The notes beneath the pieces were generated by a model, which saw only the letters and a list, made by a program, of their open reading frames with translations, did no database searches and was not told where the DNA came from. This document shows, one piece after another, positions 1 through 8,347 of a stretch of 51,500 bases of DNA. Numbering within the stretch: the first letter of the stretch is position 1; the number at the start of each line of letters is the position of its first letter. The translations under genes and the position numbers were made by a program. This DNA comes from Bacillota bacterium (GTDB lineage Bacteria; Macinerneyibacteriota; Macinerneyibacteria; Macinerneyibacteriales; DSCS01), in the NCBI GenBank assembly GCA_011048995.1, contig DSCS01000005.1, positions 1-51,500 of the forward strand, written 5' to 3'.

Positions 1-78
1 AGGAAGTATCTGGATATGGCGGAGTATTATGAGTTTAAAGATAACGGCTCTGAGATGAAAAAAGAGAAAGTGGCATAG
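1..78 (+). CDS. C-terminal end of an unidentified protein (partial)
   Basis: The window opens inside a reading frame that runs 25 codons to a TAG at 76-78. The fragment is rich in Lys, Glu and Tyr (ends KKEKVA) and hydrophilic, so it looks like a normal soluble C-terminus. Too little is visible to assign a family. It is read in the same direction as the lipoprotein gene that follows after a 168-nt gap. Confidence 0.5.
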   Translation, partial: RKYLDMAEYYEFKDNGSEMKKEKVA

Positions 79-246
79 GGAAATCCATGACAGAGGAATT
101 TACACACTTTTTTGGACTTGACTAGAAAATATCAAGTTAAATGACATTTATTTAAGGGTATAGGGATAAATTTAAAAATTTTATGTGCCTCTTCTTGAAA
201 TATGAACCCTTTTAAATATGATTAATAAAAAGTTGAGGAGGCAAAA

Positions 247-965
247 ATGAAACGAATTGTTTTCGCAGGAATGGTGTTATCCGTTTTGTTGTTTACCGGA
301 TGTGCTTCAAAAAGAAATTATATCGTGCGCATGGATGCTTCTGAGATGAAAAGTGTCGTAGCGAATGAAAAAGAGTTTTTTGTCGCGGAAGGCAACGAAC
401 TGGATATTAAAGTGGCACCGGTATTCGGAAAGAACGGGTACCTTCTCCTTTATGTTGATGCGGAGAATAAATCGGATCAGCCTGTTCATATGGACTATAC
501 GAACATTTCGTCGGTTCCATTCGTCCTGCAGATCCCAATAGGACTATCGAGACGATGTATTCAAATGCAGAGGAGATCCGGGAAAATATATTTCGCAGCA
601 AACAAAAAACAGCGGCCCTTAAGGTTGTTCGTCTCTTAATGCGTGGCCCGGATCTTTTCAAGAACCCTACGACGGGAGCATCAAGCCTTATCGCAGGAGA
701 AATAATAGACTTTCCTTGGGATATGTACCAGAATAGTCAATTCAAATCAGCAGAAGAAGTCGCGGAGGCCTTAGATTATACCGCGATTTGGCTGGAAGAT
801 AACGCTCTTTTTTCTGTAGAGATACCCCCCGGAGAGACAGTGTATGAAAAAGTCGTCATTTTTTCTGTACCTGATTATTTTACAAATATCCGTTTGAAAT
901 ACGGGACTCAGGAAGATTATGTGTGGGTATTTGTAGAAAAGCGGTTGAAAGATCTTAAAGATTAA
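247..965 (+). pseudogene. Frameshifted lipoprotein gene
   Basis: The gene starts at 247 after a good AGGAGG. The first frame codes a lipoprotein signal: MKRIVF, a hydrophobic stretch, then lipobox LFTGC with Cys19 as the lipidation site. Frame 1 reads sensibly to about codon 94 (FVLQ). After that the sensible protein continues in frame 3 (ADPNRTIETMYSNAEEIRE onward) to TAA at 963-965. The switch lies near 520-531 and fits loss of one base. The joined product would be about 239 residues, an unknown envelope lipoprotein, with a C-terminal half that has a beta-rich pattern. There is no homopolymer or slippery heptamer at the switch, so a mutation or sequencing error is more likely than programmed frameshifting. 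I recognise no family. Confidence 0.7.
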
Positions 966-983
966 TAACGTAAAGGTGTCAGT

Positions 984-1014
984 CCGGCACTCAACTTTTC
1001 GGAGTTGATTGCCG
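984..1014. terminator. Hairpin between convergent genes (GCACTCA palindrome family)
   Basis: Arms CCGGCACTCAAC and GTTGATTGCCGG pair with a single mismatch around an 8-nt loop. It lies between the convergent lipoprotein and sensor-kinase genes, so a two-way terminator role is likely, although no U-run follows directly. The same GGCACTCA arm appears in palindromes at 25289 and 50651. Confidence 0.55.
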
Positions 1015-1028
1015 GGCGGCTTCAAGAG

Positions 1029-3836
1029 TTAATTTTTCGGAAACATTTCCCTGATGATATCTGTAAGTTCGTGGAGTTCAAACGGTTTTTTGATCATATA
1101 CTTGAACAAAGAGCGGGATAGATATTCATCGGGAGGATTGCCGTACCCGGTCATGATAATAACAGGGATATTCCGGTTAATCTTTCGGGCTTCCTGAGCC
1201 AACTCCACACCGCTCATCTCAGGCATCGTCAGATCGGTGATAAGAAGATCAAAACGGGATGGATTATTTTGAATCGCCACTAAAGCTTCTTTACTTTGGA
1301 TGAAGCTGGTGACACGGTAGCCCAGCTTTGTCAGTGCCTCTTTCAACATCAATGTGATGGTCTCTTCATCGTCCACAAGGAGGATATGCTCATCTCCGCC
1401 TTGAATAGCGGAGATTTTTTCTTCCGGAGTGGGGGCGATAGCATCCACAACAGGGAAATAGAGGATAAAGACCGATCCTTTTCCCGGTGTGCTTTGGGCC
1501 TGAATAACGCCGTTATGGCTGGTTACAATTCCATGGACGATAGAGAGTCCCATTCCTGTGCCTTTATCCATGCTTTTTGTGGTAAAAAAAGGTTCAAAGA
1601 TGTGTTCCATCGTCTCTTTATCCATGCCCTGGCCGGTGTCTGATGCAGACAGGACCAGATACTCTTTCCCGGATTCGAGTCCTTTAACCGGACAGTCTTC
1701 TTTACTTTTGAAAAGCCGATAGTCCACTGCAAGGCGGAGAGTCCCTCCATCCGGCTCCATGGCATGGGTTGCATTGGTGCAAAGGTTGACAATGACTTGA
1801 TGGAGTTGTGTCCGGTCCGCCATGATGCTCTTACATGTGGACGGAAGGTCCAGTTCTATGCTAATGGTGGAGGGGATAAGAGAGCGCAGCATATGAACAG
1901 AATCATGGATAATGCTGCAGATATCCGTGGGAGTTTTGACATGTTCTGTCTGCCTGCTGAATGTCAAAAGCTGGCGGACTAAATCTTTAGCCCTGTGAGC
2001 CCCCGAAAGGATAGAGTCGAGATAATCTCTGATTTTTTTGTCCTCTGTTTTTTGCAGGATCATTTCCGAATAGCCGATGATGGGAAGAAGGATATTGTTA
2101 AAGTCATGAGCGATTCCTCCGGTCAGAGTGCCGATGGTTTCCAGTCTCTGTGACCGGCGTAATTGTGTTTCGAGTTTTTCCTTCTCCCTCTCCATTTCTT
2201 TTTTTTCAGAGACATCATGGATGATCGAGTAGAGAAGTTCCCGTTCTTCAAAATGAATCAGCCCGCTGTAAACTTCGACATCTTTGATCGTGCCGTTCGC
2301 CAGGCGATGTCTGAATTCAAAGTAGTTTTTTTTGAAGAAACGGGCCATATTCATCTCTTGCAAGATCTCATCATGTGAAAGAGTGTTGATCTCGCCGATG
2401 TTCATGGAGACAAGCTGTTCTCTGGGCCATCCATAGAAATGACAGGCCGCAGGATTCGCTTCGACGATCTGACCGTTTGTGGGGTCCAGAAGCAGCATAA
2501 TCGCATGATTGTTCTCAAAAAGGCTGCGGTAACGCTTTTCGCTGGAGAGCAGGGCTTTCTCGGCTTTTTTCCTCTGAGTAATATCGACATGGGTTCCGAT
2601 CATGCGCAAGGGGTGGCCTGTTTTTGTTCGTGAAACGACTTTACCCCGGTCCATCAGCCAGACCCAATGGCCGTCTTTATGTTGCATCCGAATTTCCAGG
2701 TCATAAGGGACGGTTTCGTCATTAAAATGGATCATAAGAGCTTTTCGGGCTCGTTTGAGGTCTTCGGGATGAGTCAGGCGTTCCCATGTCTCTATGGTGA
2801 CGGGAGTCAGCTCTTCCGGTTCATACCCCAGTAAATGGGCCCAGATTTCATTGATGGTCAACACATTCGTGTGCAGATCCCAATCCCAAAGGCCTGCATT
2901 CGTCCCTTGAAGAGCCATGGCCAGGCGTTGCTCATTTTCTTTGATCCAACGGGTCTGTTTTTGAATCTCCTTTCTCATGTAGAGGATCATAAGAATAAGA
3001 GTTGCGAAAAATCCGGCTAATGCAAGGAATACTCTTTTAACTCGCGGGGTTATCCCGGCAGTTCGTTCGGGAAGGCTCATGTAATGGGCGATAGTCTGAT
3101 GATAATAGGATGATTTGTCTTCTTTCAGCCTAGTCAGTTGATCGTCGATCCGCCTTTTTAAAAAGGGTGTTTTGGGAGAGCGGATAGGGAAGGCGAAATG
3201 AAGCATACTGGGGTGAAAGATCATGGCAGTTTCTCGTAAGTCATAAGTTTCTTTGAAAAGGGCGCCAAAAAGACGATTGACAACGGCAGCGTCAGCCCGT
3301 CCTTCTTTAACGAAGATAAAAGCATCTTCGTATTCGTCGACTTCAATGTAAGCCGCCTGAATTTCGAATTTACTCAAAAGATCTTGGACAGCGTCTTTAT
3401 AAATATCCTGCTTGATCACAGCAATTCTTTTCCCTTTTAAATCGGGAAAGCCTTCGATAAGGGGGCTTTTAACAAAGACTTGTCCCCAATTGGCAAAAAC
3501 AGCCTTTTGCGAAAAAGCGTATTTTTTTGCGCGCTCCTGAGTAAAAGCAATACTGGTCAGGATGTCGATCTCCCCGGCATCCAGGCGTTCCAGACATTCT
3601 TCCCACGTGCCTTTTACAAATTCGATGTCCCAGTTCTCCGCCCGGCCGATGTAGTTGATCAGGTCCACATAAATGCCTGTTATCCGGCCATGTTCGTCTG
3701 TATAGACTTGAGGCCTGTTTTCGTAAACACCGACCCGAACCCGGTTCGGGGGTTCATTCGCTTGAAGAACAGCAGGAAAGATAAAAAAGAAAATATAGAA
3801 AAGAGCAAAAATAAAGAACTTTTTTGTCAAAGACAT
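1029..3836 (-). CDS. Hybrid sensor histidine kinase with periplasmic solute-binding domain, two PAS and receiver
   Basis: 935 residues. Signal peptide or N-anchor (1-26), then a bacterial extracellular solute-binding family 3 domain (about 32-255; VRVGVYENRP, GIYVDLINYI, DILTSIAFTQ), as in BvgS-type kinases. One membrane helix lies at about 268-287. Two PAS domains follow (about 300-425 and 430-550; the first ends IGTHVDITQRK). The HisKA H-box GGIAHDFNN puts the phospho-His near 577. The ATPase has N-box NLCTNATHAM, G1 DTGQGMD and G2 GTGMGLS. A C-terminal receiver (about 816-933) has VDDEE, phospho-Asp near 868 in TDLTMP, and the conserved Lys in KKPF. It probably senses a small periplasmic ligand and passes phosphate internally. 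No partner regulator is adjacent, so the target genes are unknown. Confidence 0.93.
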   Translation of the reverse strand: MSLTKKFFIFALFYIFFFIFPAVLQANEPPNRVRVGVYENRPQVYTDEHGRITGIYVDLINYIGRAENWDIEFVKGTWEECLERLDAGEIDILTSIAFTQERAKKYAFSQKAVFANWGQVFVKSPLIEGFPDLKGKRIAVIKQDIYKDAVQDLLSKFEIQAAYIEVDEYEDAFIFVKEGRADAAVVNRLFGALFKETYDLRETAMIFHPSMLHFAFPIRSPKTPFLKRRIDDQLTRLKEDKSSYYHQTIAHYMSLPERTAGITPRVKRVFLALAGFFATLILMILYMRKEIQKQTRWIKENEQRLAMALQGTNAGLWDWDLHTNVLTINEIWAHLLGYEPEELTPVTIETWERLTHPEDLKRARKALMIHFNDETVPYDLEIRMQHKDGHWVWLMDRGKVVSRTKTGHPLRMIGTHVDITQRKKAEKALLSSEKRYRSLFENNHAIMLLLDPTNGQIVEANPAACHFYGWPREQLVSMNIGEINTLSHDEILQEMNMARFFKKNYFEFRHRLANGTIKDVEVYSGLIHFEERELLYSIIHDVSEKKEMEREKEKLETQLRRSQRLETIGTLTGGIAHDFNNILLPIIGYSEMILQKTEDKKIRDYLDSILSGAHRAKDLVRQLLTFSRQTEHVKTPTDICSIIHDSVHMLRSLIPSTISIELDLPSTCKSIMADRTQLHQVIVNLCTNATHAMEPDGGTLRLAVDYRLFKSKEDCPVKGLESGKEYLVLSASDTGQGMDKETMEHIFEPFFTTKSMDKGTGMGLSIVHGIVTSHNGVIQAQSTPGKGSVFILYFPVVDAIAPTPEEKISAIQGGDEHILLVDDEETITLMLKEALTKLGYRVTSFIQSKEALVAIQNNPSRFDLLITDLTMPEMSGVELAQEARKINRNIPVIIMTGYGNPPDEYLSRSLFKYMIKKPFELHELTDIIREMFPKN

Positions 3837-3854
3837 TCAAAACCTCCAGTTTCA

Positions 3855-3883
3855 AGTATAATTTGAAATGAAGGGATTGACAA
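3855..3883 (-). promoter_or_regulatory. Promoter of the hybrid sensor kinase
   Basis: On the minus strand a TTGTCA -35 (3883-3878) and a TATACT -10 (3860-3855) are 17 nt apart, 19 nt upstream of the ATG at 3836. An RBS (CTGGAGG) lies just before the start codon. Confidence 0.7.
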
Positions 3884-3975
3884 GAAAATTATAAAAAAAC
3901 AAATAAAGTAAGCGGATAAAAACAGATTGTTAGGATGCACCTACAGAACAGACACAATAACAACTGTTTGTTATT

Positions 3976-4011
3976 GAGATCTGCTCCCCGGAGAGGAGCA
4001 GATCTCTTTTT
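3976..4011 (+). terminator. Strong intrinsic terminator with a plus-strand U-run
   Basis: A perfect 12-bp stem (GAGATCTGCTCC with GGAGCAGATCTC) around a 7-nt loop is followed by five T on the plus strand. Both flanking genes are on the minus strand, so the U-run faces the wrong way for them. It could still stop marR transcription weakly, or end a short plus-strand RNA. Confidence 0.7.
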
Positions 4012-4033
4012 GAAACATGGATGACATACAGGC

Positions 4034-4528
4034 TTAGGCTTTACGGTTGCGTCCGGGTTTGCGTTTGGTAGGCATTTTAACCGGGGGATCCATGATCTTG
4101 TTCAGGAGACGGCCCAGTTCTTCCCGCTCGCTGCGAACAAGAGGAGAAAGCTTTTCTTCCAGATGTTTTAAGTACATGGGATAGAGCTTCTCGAAGAGCG
4201 ACTCGCCTTTCTGAGTAAGAATGATGTTAAAGGCCCGCGCATCATCGGGATCCACAACACGGCTGATCAGCCCGGCTTTACTCAGTTTCCGTAGAATAAC
4301 CGTCATATTGCCGCCGGTGGTGTGTGTGCCAAATGTCAAATCGCCAATACGCAGGTCTTCGTAGTGATAGAGCATCTCCATGACGCGGAACTGAAAGTAG
4401 CCCAATTTGTGCGGCCGAAGCATGGGTTTCACGACATCCTCGATAAGGGCCATGACATTTCCCATCTCGTCCACGATTCTCATGTTTAGCCTGTCTGTCA
4501 ACGGGTAATTCAAATTATTTGTTTTCAT
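4034..4528 (-). CDS. MarR-family transcriptional regulator
   Basis: 164 residues, the usual MarR length. The winged helix is visible: an N-terminal dimerisation helix, the recognition region around RIGDLTFGTHTTGGNMTVILRKLSKAGLI, and the wing with DPDDARAFNIILTQKGE, where the D-x-R-A signature is kept. The C-terminus is basic (KRKPGRNRKA). The ATG at 4528 follows a -10 box by only 6 nt and no RBS is present, so the transcript may be leaderless. A perfect AACAATTGTT palindrome lies just upstream, between this gene and the divergent V4R-like gene, and is a good autorepressor site. It probably controls itself and that neighbour in response to a small ligand. Confidence 0.9.
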   Translation of the reverse strand: MKTNNLNYPLTDRLNMRIVDEMGNVMALIEDVVKPMLRPHKLGYFQFRVMEMLYHYEDLRIGDLTFGTHTTGGNMTVILRKLSKAGLISRVVDPDDARAFNIILTQKGESLFEKLYPMYLKHLEEKLSPLVRSEREELGRLLNKIMDPPVKMPTKRKPGRNRKA

Positions 4529-4534
4529 GACTAA

Positions 4535-4562
4535 ATATTAACCCTTATTTGTAATTTGTCAA
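4535..4562 (-). promoter_or_regulatory. Promoter of marR-like gene (apparently leaderless)
   Basis: On the minus strand TTGACA (4562-4557) and TAATAT (4540-4535) are 16 nt apart. Only 6 nt separate the -10 from the ATG at 4528, so transcription would begin at or next to the start codon. Confidence 0.7.
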
Positions 4563-4575
4563 GTATTGGTATAAA

Positions 4576-4585
4576 AACAATTGTT
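4576..4585. promoter_or_regulatory. Candidate MarR operator AACAATTGTT
   Basis: A perfect 10-bp palindrome within a longer A/T-rich imperfect palindrome, 13 bp upstream of the marR -35 and 55 bp upstream of the -35 of the divergent gene. An identical AACAATTGTT occurs at 25401-25410 upstream of the metallo-beta-lactamase-fold gene. A looser version (ATAACAACTGTTTGTTAT) lies near 3956. Confidence 0.4.
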
Positions 4586-4640
4586 GTTTTTTTGATTTTT
4601 TTTTCAAATTAATGGGTCCTACCCTTTTTTTGATTGTGTA

Positions 4641-4668
4641 TTGACAAAAAAAAAGGGGCTCGTATGAT
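4641..4668 (+). promoter_or_regulatory. Promoter of the V4R-like gene
   Basis: TTGACA (4641-4646) and TATGAT (4663-4668) are 16 nt apart. They are followed by a near-perfect Shine-Dalgarno AGGAGGT at 4677-4683. Confidence 0.75.
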
Positions 4669-4688
4669 ACAAGTTCAGGAGGTAGACC

Positions 4689-5657
4689 ATAAAGAATCAA
4701 AAAGGATTCTTTGAATATTTGAAGGGGCGTCCGGGAGACTCTGAATCCATTCCGGCCATTTTAAGAAATGTTCAACACTTTCTAAAAAATGTCTCTCTCA
4801 CAGGAGAGAACCAAGAGAAAAAAGAATCTTTGAAAGCCTATCTTCAAAAACATGTGGCAGGAAAACCGGAAGCTTTTCTGAAAATCGTATCAATAGCCCG
4901 TTATTTGTCTTTTGCCGATGAGAAAGACCTGCTGGCTTATATTTTGACTTTAGCCGGAACCGGCGGAGTACTGGAAAGTATTCGGATAAGTGCCGCAGAA
5001 TCGGCCGGCGAAGAAACGGCAGAGCAGATATTTGAAAATATTGCCCCTCTTCCGACAGGAACGCCTTATGAACACTATCCTCCCCTTGTCGAGCGCCTCA
5101 TGACTCAATTGATGTGTAAAGTCAATGAGGAGACAGCAGGGCAGATCATGGCCGGGAACCATCATGGAATCCCTGATGAATCAAAATGGCCTGAGCGGGA
5201 AAGGTTTATCGCAATGGGGAGGGATATTGATGCCTATTTGAAAGATTATCATGCCAGAAAAGGAGATGAGTTAGAGATGTGCCGAAGAGAAAACCGGCTT
5301 TGGTATGAAACAGTTATTACCTCGGAAGTCGTTGCTTTTGTCCGGGATAATCCGGAAGTTTTAGGCGGTGTCCGCAAAGGGAAAGAAATCTTTGTGACAA
5401 AATTTCCTTTTGACGCTTCCGCCTATTTGAAAGAAACTGATCCTTTGTTAAAACGCTTTTATGCCTGTCATTGCGGTTTTGTCCGTTCATCAATTGTTGA
5501 AGCGTCTGCTTCTGTTCCTGGGCTTTGGTGTATGTGCTCCGGTGGTTTTAACAAGCATCTCTTTGACGTGATCTTTGAAAAACAAACGAAAGTCCGGGTC
5601 CTGGAATCGGTTTTGAATGGAGACAGCCGATGCCGCTTCGCCATAACGATACCCTGA
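4689..5657 (+). CDS. Cysteine-rich V4R-like (hydrocarbon-binding-type) protein, possible ATA start
   Basis: 322 residues from 4689, or 312 from the TTG at 4719. The Shine-Dalgarno AGGAGGT at 4677-4683 is 5 nt before an in-frame ATA at 4689 (KNQKGFFEYLKG follows) but 35 nt before the TTG. I therefore prefer the ATA, though it is a non-standard start. The C-terminal third carries the pattern FYACHCGFVRSS, then LWCMCSGGF, then a GDSRCRFAI end. This resembles V4R/4-vinyl-reductase-like and L-2-amino-thiazoline hydrolase-like sensor domains (DUF6144 type), with Cys residues that could bind metal. The N-terminal half is alpha-helical and unassigned. It is divergent from the MarR gene and likely under its control. 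Function is inferred from fold resemblance only. Confidence 0.65.
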   Translation: MKNQKGFFEYLKGRPGDSESIPAILRNVQHFLKNVSLTGENQEKKESLKAYLQKHVAGKPEAFLKIVSIARYLSFADEKDLLAYILTLAGTGGVLESIRISAAESAGEETAEQIFENIAPLPTGTPYEHYPPLVERLMTQLMCKVNEETAGQIMAGNHHGIPDESKWPERERFIAMGRDIDAYLKDYHARKGDELEMCRRENRLWYETVITSEVVAFVRDNPEVLGGVRKGKEIFVTKFPFDASAYLKETDPLLKRFYACHCGFVRSSIVEASASVPGLWCMCSGGFNKHLFDVIFEKQTKVRVLESVLNGDSRCRFAITIP

Positions 5658-5737
5658 AGATGTGCCCAGGTTTTAATTTGTTTTAAAAAAAGCAGGCTTT
5701 TGCATCGAAATATAGGCAAAAGAGTTAGCCTCAAGGC

Positions 5738-5765
5738 TTGAATTTATAATAACGATTGGTATAAT
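5738..5765 (+). promoter_or_regulatory. Promoter of the polysaccharide locus (galE)
   Basis: TTGAAT (5738-5743) and a consensus TATAAT (5760-5765) are 16 nt apart, 20 nt upstream of galE, with a purine-rich RBS in between. An imperfect hairpin formed by AGGCTTTTGC (5694) and GCAAAAG/AGCCT (5716-5731) ends next to the -35 and may be a terminator or operator. Confidence 0.65.
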
Positions 5766-5785
5766 AAAAGGAAAGGGAAGGGGAT

Positions 5786-6787
5786 ATGGGGCATTTGCTC
5801 GTCGCCGGAGGAGCCGGTTATATCGGGGCCAATTTTGTGAAATACCTGTTGGATCACACAGATGATCACGTGACTGTTGTTGATAATCTTTCCACAGGTC
5901 GCCATGAAGCTGTGAAAGCCCTTGAGAACAGGTTCGGCAGCCGTTTTACATTTCTTTTATCTGATTTAGGGAACGCTGAAAAACTTCACTCCTTTCTGCA
6001 TAAAAACCCTGTTGACGGTGTTTTTCATTTTGGGGCATTCAGTTTGGTCGGCGAGTCTCAATACGACCCTTTGAAATATTATTATAACAATGTAGCGCAG
6101 ACACTTGCCCTTTTAAAAACAGTTGTCGAGCATGAAATACGCTACTTTATTTTTTCTTCGTCGGCGGCTGTTTACGGAATCCCCGAAAAAATCCCTGTCA
6201 AAGAAGATGCGCTTTCACGGCCGATAAACCATTATGGGAAAACAAAGGCCATGACAGAGGAAATTCTGGCTGCTTTATCCGGACGGGAAGATTTTGTCTA
6301 CGCTTCCCTGCGTTATTTCAATGTGGCCGGAACGGATGAAGAACTTCTGACAGGAGAATGTCACGATCCCGAGACTCATCTGATTCCTATTGCCGTTAAG
6401 ACGGCTATGGGCAAAAGAGATCATATGGCCCTTTTCGGCACGGATTACGAAACCCGGGACGGAACGGCCGTTCGAGATTATATTCATGTCACTGATTTGT
6501 GTGAAGCACATTGGGCTGCTTTTAAAAAAATCCGTAAAAGTGGAGATCCCCTTATTGTCAACCTGGGGAGTGCGCGGGGGTACTCGGTAAAAGAAGTCTT
6601 GGAAACGGTAAAAGATGTCACGGGAAAAGATTTTAAAATCATTGAAGAGGGCCGCCGCCCGGGAGACCCCCCTGTGCTGATCGCCTCTTCCGAAAAAGCA
6701 AAAACGGAACTCGGGTGGACGGCCAAACGCTCATTAGAAGAGATGATCGTCACGTCGTGGGAGTGGGAAAAGAAGAACCGGAAGTGA
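5786..6787 (+). CDS. galE: UDP-glucose 4-epimerase
   Basis: 333 residues, typical for GalE. It interconverts UDP-glucose and UDP-galactose in the cytoplasm, supplying galactose donors. Visible: the NAD-binding GGAGYIG at residues 8-14, VVDNLSTGR, the serine of SSSAAVYG and the catalytic YGKTK pair of the short-chain dehydrogenase fold. The substrate loop includes YFNVAGTD and the later GTAVRDYIHV. It opens the polysaccharide locus and its stop is 4 nt from the next start, so it is co-transcribed with the sugar transferase. Closely related nucleotide-sugar epimerases (UDP-GlcNAc or uronic acid) cannot be excluded from sequence alone. Confidence 0.93.
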   Translation: MGHLLVAGGAGYIGANFVKYLLDHTDDHVTVVDNLSTGRHEAVKALENRFGSRFTFLLSDLGNAEKLHSFLHKNPVDGVFHFGAFSLVGESQYDPLKYYYNNVAQTLALLKTVVEHEIRYFIFSSSAAVYGIPEKIPVKEDALSRPINHYGKTKAMTEEILAALSGREDFVYASLRYFNVAGTDEELLTGECHDPETHLIPIAVKTAMGKRDHMALFGTDYETRDGTAVRDYIHVTDLCEAHWAAFKKIRKSGDPLIVNLGSARGYSVKEVLETVKDVTGKDFKIIEEGRRPGDPPVLIASSEKAKTELGWTAKRSLEEMIVTSWEWEKKNRK

Positions 6788-6791
6788 TAAT

Positions 6792-8204
6792 GTGATCAAA
6801 AAGATTAAAGAATATCAATATGTTCTTCTTTTCATCACGGCCGGAGTCGTCTTTGTTGCCACAATTCTGAGACGGATACTCTTCAGAGAAGAATTATTCG
6901 TCCCCAGCCATTGGATCGATATGGGTGTTCACGGTATTCTTTGGGTCATTGCCTTGTACTACTTCAGGTATTTTGTCGTTTCGGATCTCCGGGTCAATGT
7001 TACATTTTTCAAGTCATTGATCAATTCTTTTTTTATGGTTTTTTTTCTCTCTTTGCTTTACAGATTCATTCACCAAAGTAACCTGAACCGTTGGAGTGCA
7101 GACCTCTACAAAAACAGCATCATCTTCTTCATGCTTGTTGTCAGCACCGGTGTAGCGGCGGGTCTCTTTTTAAAACGGAGAAAAGGGACCGTAGCTGTTA
7201 TCGGGGGAGGGTTTTCCGGGCGTTCAGTCTGCCGTGAACTTTTAATGAGTAAAATCTTGCGCATAAAAATTGAAGGGTTTTTCAGCGATCTGATGAAAGA
7301 AACAATGCATATTTATGACGGGGACGAAATCAAAGAAGACAGAGAAAAGATTCTTGGCAAGATTCCCTGGCTGGGTGAGGAAAAATGTGTTCCTGCCGAA
7401 GTGGCGCGAAGGGATATCGATTATCTGATTATCGCAAAGGATCTCAAGATGAGCAGTGATCTGATCCGCAATATTAATCAACTGAGACGTTCGGATATCC
7501 GTGTTTATTATATGGATGAGATCTTTGAGACCATTGGCCGGCGTTTACCTGTGCTGCACATGGAAAAGCAATATTTTTATCATATATTCAGGGAAATTGA
7601 AAAAAAACAAAATGAGTTCTCTCTCTATCGGATGGGAAACCGGGTTTTCAATATGCTCTCTTCACTGCTTGTTCTTCTTATTCTTTCCCCTCTTTTTGCA
7701 TTGACAGCATTGATCATTGTTTTAGAATCCAGCGGTCCTGTCTTTTTCAAACAGACAAGAGTGGGGCGTTACGGAGAGCCTTTTACCCTCTTCAAGTTCA
7801 GAAGTATGCGGGTGCATGACCCTCAACGGTTTCCTAAATATTCCTGTAAAGGAGATCCGAGAGTCACCTGTTTCGGAAAATTGATCCGCAAATTGCGAAT
7901 TGACGAGATCCCGCAGTTTATCAATATTCTCCGGGGCGAGATGAATCTCATTGGCCCCCGGGCGGAATGGGACGTCTTGGTCGATCAGTATGAGAAAGAT
8001 ATCCCTTTTTATCAGCAGCGCCATATGATACGGCCCGGGATCACGGGTTGGGCGCAGGTGAACTATCATTACGGAGAAAACAGCGAAGATGCTTTGTATA
8101 AACTTCAATATGATCTTTATTATGTCAAACACCGTTCCTTTTTGCTGGATTTCAAGATTGCCATCCGTACGATCGGAATTATGTTGGGGGCTAAGGGTCA
8201 GTAA
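6792..8204 (+). CDS. Polyprenyl-phosphate sugar-1-phosphate transferase (WbaP/WcaJ type), copy 1
   Basis: 470 residues starting GTG. It has four N-terminal membrane helices, a Rossmann-like CoA-binding domain (VAVIGGGFSGRSV), a further membrane hairpin and a C-terminal bacterial sugar transferase domain. Signature stretches are FKQTRVGRYGEPF, LRIDEIPQFINIL, EMNLIGPRAE and RPGITGWAQVNY. The family moves a sugar-1-phosphate from its nucleotide donor to undecaprenyl phosphate, starting a lipid-linked repeat unit at the inner membrane. It is translationally close to galE. A second gene of the same architecture lies at 15108, so the locus has two potential initiating enzymes. Confidence 0.93.
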   Translation: MIKKIKEYQYVLLFITAGVVFVATILRRILFREELFVPSHWIDMGVHGILWVIALYYFRYFVVSDLRVNVTFFKSLINSFFMVFFLSLLYRFIHQSNLNRWSADLYKNSIIFFMLVVSTGVAAGLFLKRRKGTVAVIGGGFSGRSVCRELLMSKILRIKIEGFFSDLMKETMHIYDGDEIKEDREKILGKIPWLGEEKCVPAEVARRDIDYLIIAKDLKMSSDLIRNINQLRRSDIRVYYMDEIFETIGRRLPVLHMEKQYFYHIFREIEKKQNEFSLYRMGNRVFNMLSSLLVLLILSPLFALTALIIVLESSGPVFFKQTRVGRYGEPFTLFKFRSMRVHDPQRFPKYSCKGDPRVTCFGKLIRKLRIDEIPQFINILRGEMNLIGPRAEWDVLVDQYEKDIPFYQQRHMIRPGITGWAQVNYHYGENSEDALYKLQYDLYYVKHRSFLLDFKIAIRTIGIMLGAKGQ

Positions 8205-8286
8205 GATTCAGAAAGCGTCAGCTGTTTTGTTATTCGGCCGACATCCTTGGATTTCGCTTTTTTTTTGATAAGGGGAAAAAGAGCCT

Positions 8287-8320
8287 TCTCCATATTCTCT
8301 CCATATTCAGGACGTATAGT
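8287..8320 (+). promoter_or_regulatory. Activator-type promoter of the Spy-like gene, with two tandem 11-bp repeats
   Basis: TCTCCATATTC occurs twice head to tail (8287-8297 and 8298-8308), one helical turn apart, followed by TATAGT (8315-8320). No good -35 exists; the repeats cover its place. This layout is typical of sites for OmpR/PhoB-family response regulators. Confidence 0.5.
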
Positions 8321-8347
8321 AAAGGCAGAAACAAACGGAGGTGTCAT

